From: Rhizobium lusitanum
Lineage (GTDB): Bacteria > Pseudomonadota > Alphaproteobacteria > Rhizobiales > Rhizobiaceae
NCBI RefSeq assembly: GCF_014189535.1
Contig: NZ_CP050306.1
Coordinates: 1 to 64,000 of the forward strand
Direction of reading: 5' to 3'
DNA length: 64,000 nt
This document shows positions 34,544 to 44,707 of this stretch, piece by piece. The position numbers and the translations under genes were made by a program. The stretch's first letter is position 1. Each line of letters opens with the position of its first letter. The notes under the pieces were generated by a model. It did not search any database and had not been told where the DNA came from. It worked only from the letters and a program-made list of their open reading frames with translations.

Positions 34544-36285
34544 TCCGAGCTGTGCGCGCCAATAAGAAGGGATTTCATACCGCCGCATTCACACCCGGCG
34601 TTAATCTCATTCTTGCTGACCGTTCCACGGCAGCTGGAGACAAGGACACGACAAACGCCTTGGGGAAGTCGACGCTGATCGAGATCATCGACTTCTGTTT
34701 GGCGAGTAACTCCTCGCCCGGGAAAGGCCTGCGTGTCGAGGCATTGCAGGGCTGGGCGTTCACTCTGGAGCTGTCTGTTGCTGGCAACGACGTTGCAGTG
34801 ACGCGGTCTCCTGATGTGCCGAACTTCTTTGCCATTGAGGGATCCACCGCGGGGTGGCCTGTGCAACCGACTCCGGACAAGGAGGGGGTGCCGGGGCTTG
34901 ACTCCAAGAAATGGAGAGCGGTGCTTTCCTGGGCATTGTTCGGAATCAGCGAGCTCGCGCCAACGCCCGGTTATAAGCCCTCCGCTCGGTCGCTCCTTTC
35001 CTATTTCGTGCGGAACCAAACGGCAGCCTACAACACCCCTTTCAAGCATTTTGATAATCAGAAGACCTGGGACATCCAGGTCCACAATGCCTTCTTGCTC
35101 GGGCTAAACTGGGAGAAGGCCGCGATCTGGCAGCAATTGAAAGATCAGAAAAACGCGCTGGACGCGCTGAAGCAGGCGATAAAGACAGGTGCAGTCGACG
35201 GCGAGCTTTCTTCGCTCGGCGAGCTTGAGGCGGAGCGCCTGCGTCTTAACACCCACCTCGAGCGGGAACGCGAGGCTCTGTCGAATTTCCGTGTTTTGCC
35301 CCAGTACCGCGAAATCGAGGCACAGGCGAACCGTCTCACGAGCGAAATCCACAGTCAGGTGAATGCCAATATTGTCGATAAGCGCCGGCTTGAGCGCTAT
35401 CGTGCGTCCCTCGTGGGCGAGGATACGCCCACAACGGACCGCCTAGAGGCGCTCTACGTTGAGGCTGGGATCGCGCTGCCAGGCGCCGTTACGAAAACCC
35501 TGTCGGATGCGCGCGCCTTCAACCAGAAGATTGTCGCGAATCGCCGCGAATTTATTGCCGGCGAGGTTGCGGCGCTTGAAGCTGCACTAACAGGTCGCGA
35601 AGCTCAGATCGTGACGCTAACTGATCGCCGTGCCGGCTATCTCGGCGTGTTGGCCGGGCAGGGTGCGCTTGAGGAACTTACCCAGTTGCAGGAGCTTCAC
35701 GCTGGCACGCGCCTTAAGGTGGATGAGCTGACGAACCGGATCACGCAGCTCCGCCAGATGACCACCAAGTCGGACACGATCAAGGTAGAGACCGTAGAGC
35801 TCAAGCGAGCCACAATACTGGATTATGAAGAGCGGCGTGCGCTATGGTCCCAAGCACTCGGTCTGTTCTCGGAGTACTCCGAGACGCTTTATAAGGCGGC
35901 CGGCCGGCTCGTGATCGATATCGATGACACCGGATATAAGTTTGATGTCGAAATTGCTGGCAGCCCGAGCGAGGGCATCAGCAAGATGAAAATTTTCTGT
36001 TACGATCTTATGCTGATTTCGTTCGCGCGACTGCGCGGCTTGGGTATCGACTTCCTCATTCACGACAGCACCATCTTCGATGGCGTTGATCCGCGGCAAC
36101 GTGCCCATGCTCTTGAATTGGCCGCTGAAATGTCTGGCAAATATGGCTTTCAATATATTTGCACGTTGAACACTGACATGGTTCCGGTCAATGATTTCTC
36201 TTCGGGTTTCGACATTGACGCCCATGTGCGTATGCGCCTGACCGACACAGACCCAAGCGGAAGTCTGCTTGGGTTCAGATTTTAA
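34540..36285 (+). CDS. DUF2326 SMC-like ATPase of an ABC-three-component system
   Basis: 581 residues. Walker A DTTNALGKSTLIEIIDFCL near residues 45-60; long coiled coil through about residues 200-430; DUF2326 with LMLISFARLRGLGIDFLIHD (Walker B) and STIFDGVDPRQRAHALELA (D-loop region). These ATPases resemble SMC/RecN/Rad50 heads and are thought to sense DNA or phage products and then activate the linked effector. The length and motifs look intact. Confidence 0.85.
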   Translation: MIRAVRANKKGFHTAAFTPGVNLILADRSTAAGDKDTTNALGKSTLIEIIDFCLASNSSPGKGLRVEALQGWAFTLELSVAGNDVAVTRSPDVPNFFAIEGSTAGWPVQPTPDKEGVPGLDSKKWRAVLSWALFGISELAPTPGYKPSARSLLSYFVRNQTAAYNTPFKHFDNQKTWDIQVHNAFLLGLNWEKAAIWQQLKDQKNALDALKQAIKTGAVDGELSSLGELEAERLRLNTHLEREREALSNFRVLPQYREIEAQANRLTSEIHSQVNANIVDKRRLERYRASLVGEDTPTTDRLEALYVEAGIALPGAVTKTLSDARAFNQKIVANRREFIAGEVAALEAALTGREAQIVTLTDRRAGYLGVLAGQGALEELTQLQELHAGTRLKVDELTNRITQLRQMTTKSDTIKVETVELKRATILDYEERRALWSQALGLFSEYSETLYKAAGRLVIDIDDTGYKFDVEIAGSPSEGISKMKIFCYDLMLISFARLRGLGIDFLIHDSTIFDGVDPRQRAHALELAAEMSGKYGFQYICTLNTDMVPVNDFSSGFDIDAHVRMRLTDTDPSGSLLGFRF

Positions 36286-36303
36286 CGCGAGGTGGCCCAA
36301 AAA

Positions 36304-37101
36304 ATGGTGCTGTTCTCGCAGGATCAATTGGAAGCAATCGCAGGCGCACTTGGCGATACGGATGCAGGCCTGACCGGGCCGGAGATTCAGCATCTGATCG
36401 CTTCGACGAAAATGGATGATCCCGGCCCGATGACAAAGAGGGTCCGCATCTACAACGCGTTTGCGGAATGCCAGAATACCAAGCGCAACCGAACGAACAT
36501 CCTACAATTTATCCGTCTCGCGATGAAGCCAGCGCGCTACAGTCGCGCACCCGAGCGCTATGAGCCGATGCGAGCGCTTCTCAACCAAGCGCTCGCATTT
36601 GCCGGCTTGGTCGTCGATCAGTCCGGCGAGCTCAAGGCAGCCGAGGTCGCGCAAACCCTTCCCGAAGCACAACGGCGCGCGCGCGAACTGCGGGCTGATC
36701 TCGAAGGCCGTGGCGTGCATCCCGATGTGCTTAGATTCTGTCGAGCCGAACTTCTCGCTGACAATTATTTCCATGCTGTCCAGGAGGCGGTGAAGAGCGT
36801 CGCCGACAAGATGCGTATGCGCACCGGGCTTTCGGACGACGGCGCGGCCTTGGTCGATCGTACTCTCGGCGGTGAGCCACCACTTCTAGCCATCAATCCT
36901 CGCAGCACCGTAAGCGAGCGGAGCGAACATAGTGGTTTTGCCAATCTCGTGAGAGGTACATTCGGGATGTTTCGGAACCCGACAGCTCACGACGCTCGCA
37001 TCCATTGGGCGATGTCGAAGGAAGACGCGGAAGATCTTCTTACCATCGTCTCGCTCATTCATCGTCGCCTGGACAAGGCGCATATGCCTCCGAGGATCTA
37101 A
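36304..37101 (+). CDS. TIGR02391 (Ymh) family protein
   Basis: 265 residues from ATG 36304 (MVLFSQDQLEAIAGALGDTD), preceded by GAGGTGG; a GTG at 36292 is less likely. The C-terminal domain (FHAVQEAVKSVADKMR, GTFGMFRNPTAHDARIHW, DLLTIVSLIHRRLD) is the TIGR02391/Ymh domain, with the FRNPxAH motif. It occurs in restriction-modification and phage-defence neighbourhoods. It follows the ABC-3C operon by 18 bp. Confidence 0.82.
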   Translation: MVLFSQDQLEAIAGALGDTDAGLTGPEIQHLIASTKMDDPGPMTKRVRIYNAFAECQNTKRNRTNILQFIRLAMKPARYSRAPERYEPMRALLNQALAFAGLVVDQSGELKAAEVAQTLPEAQRRARELRADLEGRGVHPDVLRFCRAELLADNYFHAVQEAVKSVADKMRMRTGLSDDGAALVDRTLGGEPPLLAINPRSTVSERSEHSGFANLVRGTFGMFRNPTAHDARIHWAMSKEDAEDLLTIVSLIHRRLDKAHMPPRI

Positions 37102-37227
37102 GCGGCGCTCAAGATTATCGGGCAAGAAAGGGGTTACGACTTGGGTCTCACAATGCCGATCACCTGGCGCTACGGCTCACCTGGCACCATGCCGATCTTT
37201 GCGGTCAACGCCTTCAACACACTAATT

Positions 37228-37249
37228 TGTTGATTTCCACTGAGAAGTG
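37228..37249. repeat. 22-bp inverted repeat, left (IS21-like end)
   Basis: Starts TGTTGATTTCCACTGAG; exact inverted copy at 38883-38904. The sequence type (TG start, CTGAGAAGTGACCC) resembles IS21-family termini. Confidence 0.6.
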
Positions 37250-37267
37250 ACCCGGCGGCACAGGATA

Positions 37268-38874
37268 GGGGGTGCGGATAAAAAGTTGGACTGCTTCATA
37301 TGCTAATGCCGAGGCTCTTACGATACTCGACGGGGCTTAGCGATCCCAGCGATATCTTGATGCGCTTTTCATTGTACCAGCGGATGTAATCATCTACCTC
37401 AGCGACGAACTGTTCGATTGTGATGGTCTTCCAATCTCGTGGATAAAATAGTTCCGTTTTCAATCGGCCGAAGAAGCCTTCGCATGCGGCGTTATCTTGT
37501 GAGCAGCCCTTTCGGGACATCGAGCGAACCAGTTTCGCTTCGCTGATCCGCGTTAGCCAGCCTGGCCAGCGATAATGGGCTCCGCGATCGGAATGGACGA
37601 TTGGCCGTTCCTCGCCGTCGGTCACGGTCTCAATAGCTGCATCCAGCATAGTATTGACCAGCCCCGCGTCTGGTTGCGTTCCAATCGACCAACTGATGAC
37701 CATTCCGTCGAAGCAATCGATGATGGGCGAGAGATACACCTTCCCGGCTGGGATCTGGAACTCGGTGATGTCTGTCAGCCATTTCTCGTTCGGCGCTTTC
37801 GCATGGAAGTCGCGATTGATCAGGTTCTCGGGTGCCGGACTTATTTCTCCCAAGTATGATCCGAAACGCCGTCGGCGCGGTCTGGCCACGACCAGGTGCT
37901 CCTGCTTCATCAAGCGCTGGACAACCTTTTCCGAGATGATCACGCTCTTCCTGGCCAGTGACGCCTGTAGTCTGCGGTAGCCGTAACAACGACGGTTCGC
38001 TTCAAAGATTTCCGCAAGGCTGTGCCGGACGGCGGCATACTTGTCTGCCAGACACATGCGCGTGCGATGATAAAAGTAGGAGCTTCGCGCAATTTGCAGC
38101 TGTGCGAGCAGTTCTGGCAAGCGATAGGTATCTTTAAGGGCGTCAACCAGCTGTGTCTTTTCCCGATTACTCAGGATCTGCAGATCGACGCCCAGTTCTT
38201 TTTTTAGGAGTTCATTGGCCTTCTTCAGGAGGTCATGCTCGAGTTGCAACTGGCGAACATCACGTTGGAGGGCTTCAAGCTGTCGCTCGAGTTCCTCGCG
38301 TTCCGGCGCCTGCGGGGTGGTTTTGCGGCGTTTCATGGATGAAGGAGCCTCATGACCGAGTAGCTGGTCTTTCCAGTTGTACAACGTCGGCCTACAGACG
38401 CCCAGCCGGTCAGCCACCTGTTGGGCGCTTTCATTTCCACTACATAGTCCGATGACACCAGCTTGCTTCACCGCTGCGGGATAGGCAGGGCGCCACGATC
38501 GACCGACCATCGATGTTCGTGTCTCCGGAAAGGCCTCCCGTACCCATGCGGTCAGAGTTCCTCGACCAGGATAGCCGAGCGCCCTCATCGTCGCAGAGAT
38601 GCAACGATCATGGGTGCGGTAATGCTCAAGTGCCGCCTGCTTCTGACTCTCGGAATACTTTGGCGCTCGAGCTACCGGCTGAATACGCAGGTCGAGATGC
38701 TGTACGTACTCGCGGTACCAACCCCTCAGCGCATTCTTTGTGGGGTAACCCAACTGGCGAATGGTCCCGTTAAGTCGCTTGCCAAGCCTGATATAAAGCT
38801 CAACGGCTCGAAGTCTGTCTGCGTAGGAATACATGAACTACCTCCTGGTGGTCCAAGTTTTCGTCCGCACCCCC
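37268..38874 (-). mobile_element. IS3-family element between IS21-like ends
   Basis: The inverted ends at 37268-37291 and 38851-38874 match at 21 of 24 positions and start GGGGGTGCGGA. One transposase ORF fills the element. The whole element lies between the 22-bp repeats at 37228 and 38883. A truncated second copy of the same IS lies at 57100-57808. Confidence 0.75.
37296..38834 (-). CDS. IS3-family transposase, single fused ORF
   Basis: 512 residues with no frameshift between the A and B parts. Two N-terminal HTH segments (LRAVELYIRLGKRLNGTIRQ; QQVADRLGVCRPTLYNWK), a coiled coil (ERQLEALQRDVRQLQLEHDL), HTH_21 and the DDE integrase core: LTDITEFQIPAGKVYL (Asp), IVHSDRGAHYR (Asp), QDNAACEGFFGRLKTE (Glu). 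Appears intact. Confidence 0.9.
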   Translation of the reverse strand: MYSYADRLRAVELYIRLGKRLNGTIRQLGYPTKNALRGWYREYVQHLDLRIQPVARAPKYSESQKQAALEHYRTHDRCISATMRALGYPGRGTLTAWVREAFPETRTSMVGRSWRPAYPAAVKQAGVIGLCSGNESAQQVADRLGVCRPTLYNWKDQLLGHEAPSSMKRRKTTPQAPEREELERQLEALQRDVRQLQLEHDLLKKANELLKKELGVDLQILSNREKTQLVDALKDTYRLPELLAQLQIARSSYFYHRTRMCLADKYAAVRHSLAEIFEANRRCYGYRRLQASLARKSVIISEKVVQRLMKQEHLVVARPRRRRFGSYLGEISPAPENLINRDFHAKAPNEKWLTDITEFQIPAGKVYLSPIIDCFDGMVISWSIGTQPDAGLVNTMLDAAIETVTDGEERPIVHSDRGAHYRWPGWLTRISEAKLVRSMSRKGCSQDNAACEGFFGRLKTELFYPRDWKTITIEQFVAEVDDYIRWYNEKRIKISLGSLSPVEYRKSLGISI

Positions 38875-38882
38875 AGCCGGGG

Positions 38883-38904
38883 CACTTCTCAGTGGAAATC
38901 AACA
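38883..38904. repeat. 22-bp inverted repeat, right (IS21-like end)
   Basis: Exact inverse of 37228-37249. Confidence 0.6.
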
Positions 38905-39139
38905 GGCTGTCCTCCGGTTCGAAAGCCAAGTAGTGATTTGATTCGAAGTGGCGAAGACAAATAGGGTTCCGAAAGTTCGAGTCCGCTCAAGGCGACCATT
39001 GAGATTGGGGTCCGAGTATGTCGCATATTTCGGACGCTGGCCGGACACCGGCGTATCGTTGCGAACAGCGCAACATAGAGTTTCGCTCCTGGGATGTGCA
39101 GATGCCAACGATCGCCCAGCGACGGCTTTTGATCCTTCG

Positions 39140-39763
39140 TCAAAGTAATGTATGATCGTACCCTGCCAACTTGAAAAGCACCGCAATCTTGGGGTCGGGA
39201 AAGCCCAGCCAAATAAAGCTCTCCGCAATGTTCTTGCTGAAGACCTGATTGAATATCATCCCGCTAGCGAGCAGCCCGATGCTATCAGCCCATTCTAGTG
39301 TCTGGTGAAGATCAGTTGAGAGCTGGTGATTTCCGCGACCAGAATAAGCGAGCTTGAATAGGAGCCTCTGCTTCAGTGGTAGGGATTTCAAATGATCCTT
39401 GGCCGTAGCAATTGCCTTTTCCAGCGCCTTTAATCGCACGACCCCGCCGTGCCGATGCGTGTCACCAAAATTAATCTGTATCCGGGCGGTAGGCGTGCTG
39501 AGATAGACCTCGGCGAGAAAGTCGTCGTCGCCGGTCATCCAACTCACAGCCGAATTTATGTTTTCCTGTATCAACGGTGACGGGAAAAAAAGACTCACGC
39601 TATTTCCTTCATTGCTCGGTTCAATTTGATGGTGACGCAGATTTTCGACAAAGCCACGACAGGTGGGTATTCTGCGCCCAGCCAAATACGACATTGGGCA
39701 GGTTTTGTCGTTCTTGAAAACTAAGCACCAGCCGATTGAAGGCGCGATCCATTTTCTTCTCGC
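39140..39763 (-). pseudogene. 3' part of an unknown gene, cut at its 5' end
   Basis: The frame encodes a plausible protein from about VFKNDKTCPMSYLAGRR down to FIWLGFPDPKIAVLFKLAG. Upstream of 39763 it runs antisense to a recombinase, so the native start is gone. No family recognised. The composition is lower in GC than the flanking mobile elements. Confidence 0.45.
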
Positions 39764-40530
39764 GTGGCCAGCTTTCAACACGATGCCCCGACCACACCGC
39801 TTCGCCAGCGCATGCAGGAAGACATGGTGATGCGAGGGTTGGGGTCCCACACTCGGCAGGACTACGTCCGCCACGTCCGGCGCTTCGCTGCGTTTCTTGG
39901 GCGTGCCCCTGATACGGTGACGGTCGAAGACATACGGCATTTCCAGTTGCATCAGCATGAGAACGGCGTGGGCCCCGCGACGATCAACAGCACGGTTTCG
40001 GCGCTACGCTTTCTGTTCACGGTGACGCTGAAGCGACGGGATCTGGCGCGAGCGCTGGTGATAACGCGCAATCCGCGCAAGCTACCGGATGTGCTGAGTA
40101 TTGAGGAAGCTGCGCGGTTGCTCGAGACAGCGCCAGGCATCAAATACAAAGCGGCGCTCGGCGTGGCCTATGGCGCTGGGTTGCGCGTCTCCGAGGTCGC
40201 GCATCTCAAGGTCGATGACATCGACTCTAAACGCATGCTGATCCGGGTCGAACAAGGCAAGGGACGCAAGGATCGCAATGCCATGCTTTCTCCGCAGCTC
40301 CTCGAACTGCTGCGGCTGTGGTGGCGCGAAGGAAAGCGGCGCGGCGTGATGCTGCCTCATGGCTGGCTGTTTCCGGGACGTAGCCGCACCGATCCGATCT
40401 CGTCGCGGCAACTGCATCGGGCGGTTCAGGAAGCTGCCGATGTTGCCGGCATCCACGAGCGCGTCAGTCCACACACCTTGAGGCATAGCTTTGCCACCCA
40501 TCTTCTGGAGGATGGCACGGATATGGTTTC
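39764..40530 (+). pseudogene. Tyrosine recombinase (IS91-associated type), truncated
   Basis: From GTG 39764. N-terminal SAM-like domain (TPLRQRMQEDMVMRGLGSHT) and catalytic core to VSPHTLRHSFATHLLEDGTD, including the first Arg (GAGLRVSEVAHL) and HxxR. The last segment with LGH and the catalytic Tyr is missing: the frame passes straight into dnaE2 sequence near 40530. Related recombinases accompany IS91-family transposases. Inactive. Confidence 0.8.
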
Positions 40531-41271
40531 ACATCTCTGCCCATCATCCACGCGCTCCAGCGAGCTGCGGACATCCGCTTCGCTGGTTGAGCTTGCTCAA
40601 GCCGATGCCTTCCAGCCATCCCTGAAACTTACCCGGCGTGAGGCGCTCTGGGCGATCAAGGCGTTGCGTGACGAACCGCTACCACCGTTTGCGGCCGCAT
40701 CCGCTCGGGAACACCAGACCGTGGCGGAATTGAACGAACCGACGGTGGCGCTGCGACCGATGACATCGGGCGGCGAGGTGGTCGAAGATTACGGCCATGT
40801 CGGATTGACCCTGCGCAGCCATCCGCTCTCATTCCTGCGCGCCGACCTCACCAGGCGCCGTATTCTCACCTGCCGTGATGCAATGCAGGCCCGGGATGGC
40901 ACATGGCTCGAGGCCGCCGGCCTCGTCCTTGTTCGCCAGCGGCCAGGTTCCGCCAAGGGGGTGATGTTCATCACCATCGAGGATGAAACCGGCATTGCCA
41001 ATCTCGTCGTCTGGCTAAAGACCTTCGAGAAATACCGCCGCGTCGTGCTTGGGGCCGGCATGATCGGCGTCTATGACCGCATCCAGCGGGAAGGGGAGGT
41101 TGTGCATCTGGTTGCGCATCGGCTGACGGATTTGTCGGCGGAGCTGGCGAGTGTTGGGGATCGGGATGCCGTCTTTCCGCTTCCGCATGGGCGAGGGGAT
41201 GAGTTTCATCATGGGTCGCCGGTGCCGGATCCGCGCGGGTTTCCGAAAGGGCGCGGGCGCGGGACATCGTC

Positions 41272-41276
41272 GATCC
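41272..41276. repeat. Target duplication GATCC, left
   Basis: GATCC here and at 44792-44796 flank the RIT element; keeping one copy restores the dnaE2 reading frame. Confidence 0.7.
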
Positions 41277-41296
41277 TTTATGCCGAACTCGGCATA

Positions 41297-41387
41297 AGGG
41301 ATCTTATCCCGAGCCCGAGACTATGCCGATCAGGCTGCCTAAGCCTCGGGATTTCCGGTAAGAAACGCCGCATCGGCTCGGCATAGT
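41297..41387 (+). repeat. 91-bp RIT inverted repeat, left
   Basis: Begins AGGGATCTTATCCCGAG, ends CGGCATAGT. Perfect match to the reverse complement of 44708-44798. Confidence 0.9.
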
Positions 41388-41424
41388 ATTCTGCCCTCCT
41401 TGCAACAATGCAAAGGAGATCAAG

Positions 41425-42657
41425 ATGACCACGACCATTAATCTTTACAGCCGCCAGCTATGGCAGCGGTTTGATGGGTGGATTTTTCGAGAGGACGTTG
41501 AAGGGTACATCACTCGGATGCAAGCTGCCGGCTATCGCCTGCGGTCAATCTGCCGGGCGACAAGGATGGTCGGAGAGTATGCGCGGTGGCTTATCGATGA
41601 TCATAACGATGGAAGTGATGTTTCACCCAAAACGGTCTCCAGTTTCCTGAGCCACCGAAGAAAGATTGGCAAGCTTCGAAACGGAGATAGATCTGCCGTT
41701 TTCCGATTCCTTGCCGAACAGCTTGATGCTGGCGCCGTTGACGGCTTGCCCATTGCAGACCCGCACGAGCAGATTCTCAACTCGTTCAGTGAGTACCTGA
41801 GAAGGACGCGTGGGTTTCATCCTACCACGATCAAGGCCAGCGTATACTACGCGCGGCCGTTTTTCAGGGAGATCTGGAACGGGGCAGACGAGCTAGCGCA
41901 GATATCTCGTCAAGACATTATCAGCTACATTGAAAGGCACGTCCGTGATCGCAGTATAAGTACTATGCAAGGCGTCTTTACGCGGTTGCGGTCATTCCTG
42001 CGATACCTGTTTACCGCAGGCTTGCTCGATAAGGATCTGTCATCGAGCATTCCGGCTATCAGCGGGCGCAGACACGCAAAGCTGCCAAAGTTCTTGACCC
42101 CTGTACAGCTGCAGAGTGTCCTGGATGCCTGCAATCGCACCACGTCGGCGGGGCGTCGTGACTATGCAATCCTGCTGCTGTTGGCCCGCTTGGGATTGCG
42201 TGCCCACGAAGTCTCAAAACTGGCGCTGGATGACATCGACTGGCAAATTGGTGTGGTTTCCATCACGGGCAAGGCCGGAACGCAGTCCGTGTTGCCTCTG
42301 CCGTGCGACGTCGGAACGGCGATCGCAGACTATCTGGTAAACGATCGACCATCTTCAGTGTCACGGCAGGTCTTCCTGCGCCTTGAGACGCGGAAGGTGG
42401 GTTTCCCAACGGCTACCGGCGTCATTTTAGTCGCCACGAGGGCTTTGAAGCGCGCCGGCATTACCGGGATCGCAAACGTTCGATCGCATGTCTTCCGGCA
42501 CACATTGGCGACAGATATGATTCGATCCGGTGCTACTCTAAATGAGATCGGCCAAGTCCTTCGACATCTGAGTCACGACACCACACGGATTTACGCCAAG
42601 GTGGATCTTCCGCGTCTCCGCCTGCTGAGCCAGCCCTGGCCGGAGGGCGCCCGATGA
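41425..42657 (+). CDS. RIT tyrosine recombinase A
   Basis: 410 residues. Catalytic pattern of the family: Arg in ARLGLRAHEVSKL, Lys in SITGKAGTQ, HxxR in SHVFRHTLATDM, His in LRHLSHDTT and Tyr in RIYAKVDL. Two N-terminal SAM-like DNA-binding segments. The stop overlaps the start of recombinase B (ATGA at 42654). Intact. Confidence 0.92.
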   Translation: MTTTINLYSRQLWQRFDGWIFREDVEGYITRMQAAGYRLRSICRATRMVGEYARWLIDDHNDGSDVSPKTVSSFLSHRRKIGKLRNGDRSAVFRFLAEQLDAGAVDGLPIADPHEQILNSFSEYLRRTRGFHPTTIKASVYYARPFFREIWNGADELAQISRQDIISYIERHVRDRSISTMQGVFTRLRSFLRYLFTAGLLDKDLSSSIPAISGRRHAKLPKFLTPVQLQSVLDACNRTTSAGRRDYAILLLLARLGLRAHEVSKLALDDIDWQIGVVSITGKAGTQSVLPLPCDVGTAIADYLVNDRPSSVSRQVFLRLETRKVGFPTATGVILVATRALKRAGITGIANVRSHVFRHTLATDMIRSGATLNEIGQVLRHLSHDTTRIYAKVDLPRLRLLSQPWPEGAR

Positions 42658-43573
42658 CAAAACTCCACGGCTCTCTTGAGACTTATCTCCTGACAAAGCG
42701 AGCGCTGGGCTTCAAACTAAATGATGAAGGCAAACTCCGCAACTTCGTCGCTTTCATGGATAGGCGGGGAGCGACGGTCGTCACAGGCAAACTGGCAATA
42801 GAATGGGCTGGAAGCTCGGCTGGCCCGGCAACGTGGGCGATCCGGCTCTCGGCGGTTCGAACATTCGCCCGGTATCTCGCCGACACCGCGCCACTCACCG
42901 AGATCCCCCAACCGGGGTGTTTCCGCAGCATCACCGGCCACAACCTCACATTTATACCGCGGAGGAGATCGAAGCCCTTCTCTCGGAGATAAAGCGATGG
43001 CGCTCCAGGAATGGCTTCGGGCAATGGACCTTCCATTGCTGCATTGGTCTGCTGGCAGTGACCGGAATGCGGCTTGGAGAAGCTATCCGTCTCAAGCGTT
43101 CAGATGTAGATCTCGATGCCGGCGTTATTTCCGTCGAAGAGTCGAAGTTCGGCAAATCGCGGATCGTTCCGGTCCATCAGACGACCGTCGCGGTGCTTCG
43201 GGATTATTGTGAACGGCGGGATGCCAGCCCGCCAAGGCGGCTGAGCGATCACTTTTTCGTCGGCGAACGTGGCAAAGGACTGCATATCCAGCGCGTCGAG
43301 TTGGTCTTCATAACGAGTATTCGGCGCGCCGGCCTTCGCGGAGCTGTCGGGACACGCGGCCCGAGGATCCACGACCTTCGGCACACCTATGCCGTCAACA
43401 CACTGTTGCGATGGTACGAGTCCGGGGACGACGTCGACCGGATGCTTCCGGTCTTGTCCACCTATCTCGGACACACCCACACCCGCGACACGTATTGGTA
43501 TCTATCGGCGTGCCCGGAACTGATGCGCCATGCCGCCGATCGTTTGGAAAGAAGATGGGGGGCGACGCCATGA
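42654..43573 (+). pseudogene. RIT tyrosine recombinase B, one frameshift
   Basis: N-terminal part MTKLHGSLETYLLTKRALGF to LTEIP is in one frame; from HIYTAEEIEALLSEI on it is in the next. The C run at 42905-42909 has five bases; six would give an uninterrupted protein of about 306 residues. Catalytic residues are in VTGMRLGEAIRL, ESKFGKSR, HDLRHTYAVN, YLGHTHTRDTYWYL. Stop overlaps the start of recombinase C. Confidence 0.85.
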
Positions 43574-44568
43574 CTCTGACGATCCTTCCGTCCTTGATCG
43601 AGCGTTTCTTCACTCAGCGGCTGATGCAACAGCGGAATGTCAGCGCCAACACGATTGCCTCCTATAGGGATACGTTTCGGCTGCTTCTTCGTTTCGCGTC
43701 GAAGCAAGTTGGTCGACTGCCGTCACAGCTGGACCTCGCCGACCTGGACGCCCCGCTGATCGCCGGCTTCCTTGAGCACTTGGAGGTTGAGCGGAGCATC
43801 GGAGCACGGTCACGCAATCTGCGGCTGACGTCCATCAGGACGTTCTTTCGTTTCGTTGCGTTCGAAGAACCGGCATATAGCTTGCAGATTCAACGTGTCC
43901 TCGCGATCCCTCCAAAACGCGTTGCGCGTCGAGAAGTCGAATTCCTCGGACGAACCGAGATAGAGGCAATTCTCGCCGTTCCCGATAAGATGACCTGGGC
44001 TGGCCGCCGCGACTACACGCTGTTGCTCGTGGCGGTACAGACCGGCTTGAGACTCTCCGAGATTACTGGCCTTAATCGCGATGCCATTCAGCTCGGCGCT
44101 GGCGCGCATATTCGATGCGTCGGAAAGGGGCGAAAGGAGAGAAGTACCCCGCTAACCAAACTGGCACGGGAGGCCGTCAAGAAGTGGCTCACTGAACCAC
44201 CGCGTCACCGATCGACAGCGCTTTTTCCAACCGTCCATGGAGATCGCATGAGTGCCGACGCGGTACAGTTCATGCTGTCTAAATACGTGAGCGTCGCAGC
44301 GGAGACCTGTCGCTCCCTGAGGGCAAAACGCGTATCACCGCACACGCTTCGGCACAGCGCCGCCATGGAGCTGCTATTGGCCGGTGTCGATCTGACGGTG
44401 ATTGCGCTATGGCTTGGTCACGAGTCGAGTCAAACAACGCTGACCTATCTCCATGCGCATATCGCGCTCAAGGAGGCCGCTTTGGCGAGGGTGACGCCGC
44501 TGGAGGGACGGAAAGCGAGCCGTTTCGTACCGGATGATAAGCTGCTGTCATTCTTGAACGCGCTCTAA
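43570..44568 (+). CDS. RIT tyrosine recombinase C
   Basis: 332 residues from ATG 43570 (MTLTILPSLIERFFTQRLMQ), overlapping the B stop; the longer frame upstream belongs to B in another phase. Catalytic Arg in VQTGLRLSEITGL, Lys in CVGKGRKER, HTLRHSAAMELL, LGHESSQTT and Tyr in LTYLHAHI. Intact. Confidence 0.92.
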   Translation: MTLTILPSLIERFFTQRLMQQRNVSANTIASYRDTFRLLLRFASKQVGRLPSQLDLADLDAPLIAGFLEHLEVERSIGARSRNLRLTSIRTFFRFVAFEEPAYSLQIQRVLAIPPKRVARREVEFLGRTEIEAILAVPDKMTWAGRRDYTLLLVAVQTGLRLSEITGLNRDAIQLGAGAHIRCVGKGRKERSTPLTKLAREAVKKWLTEPPRHRSTALFPTVHGDRMSADAVQFMLSKYVSVAAETCRSLRAKRVSPHTLRHSAAMELLLAGVDLTVIALWLGHESSQTTLTYLHAHIALKEAALARVTPLEGRKASRFVPDDKLLSFLNAL

Positions 44569-44707
44569 TCAGCCGAAGCGAGCGCCGGCCATTGGTCGCC
44601 CGGCGCTCGCAACTACCGCTGGCTGTTTTCGCCCGAACAGCGCTCTGCATGCGCTGCTCGGGGTTGCCGTCGCCGATGAGATCTTGCTTGCTTGTCTTCC
44701 TACCCAA

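Noticed and set aside
39764..41386. 540-residue ORF joining a recombinase to a DnaE2-like domain
   Set aside because: The recombinase lacks its catalytic Tyr segment and DnaE2 lacks its polymerase part; the ORF is an accidental in-frame junction that runs into the RIT repeat.
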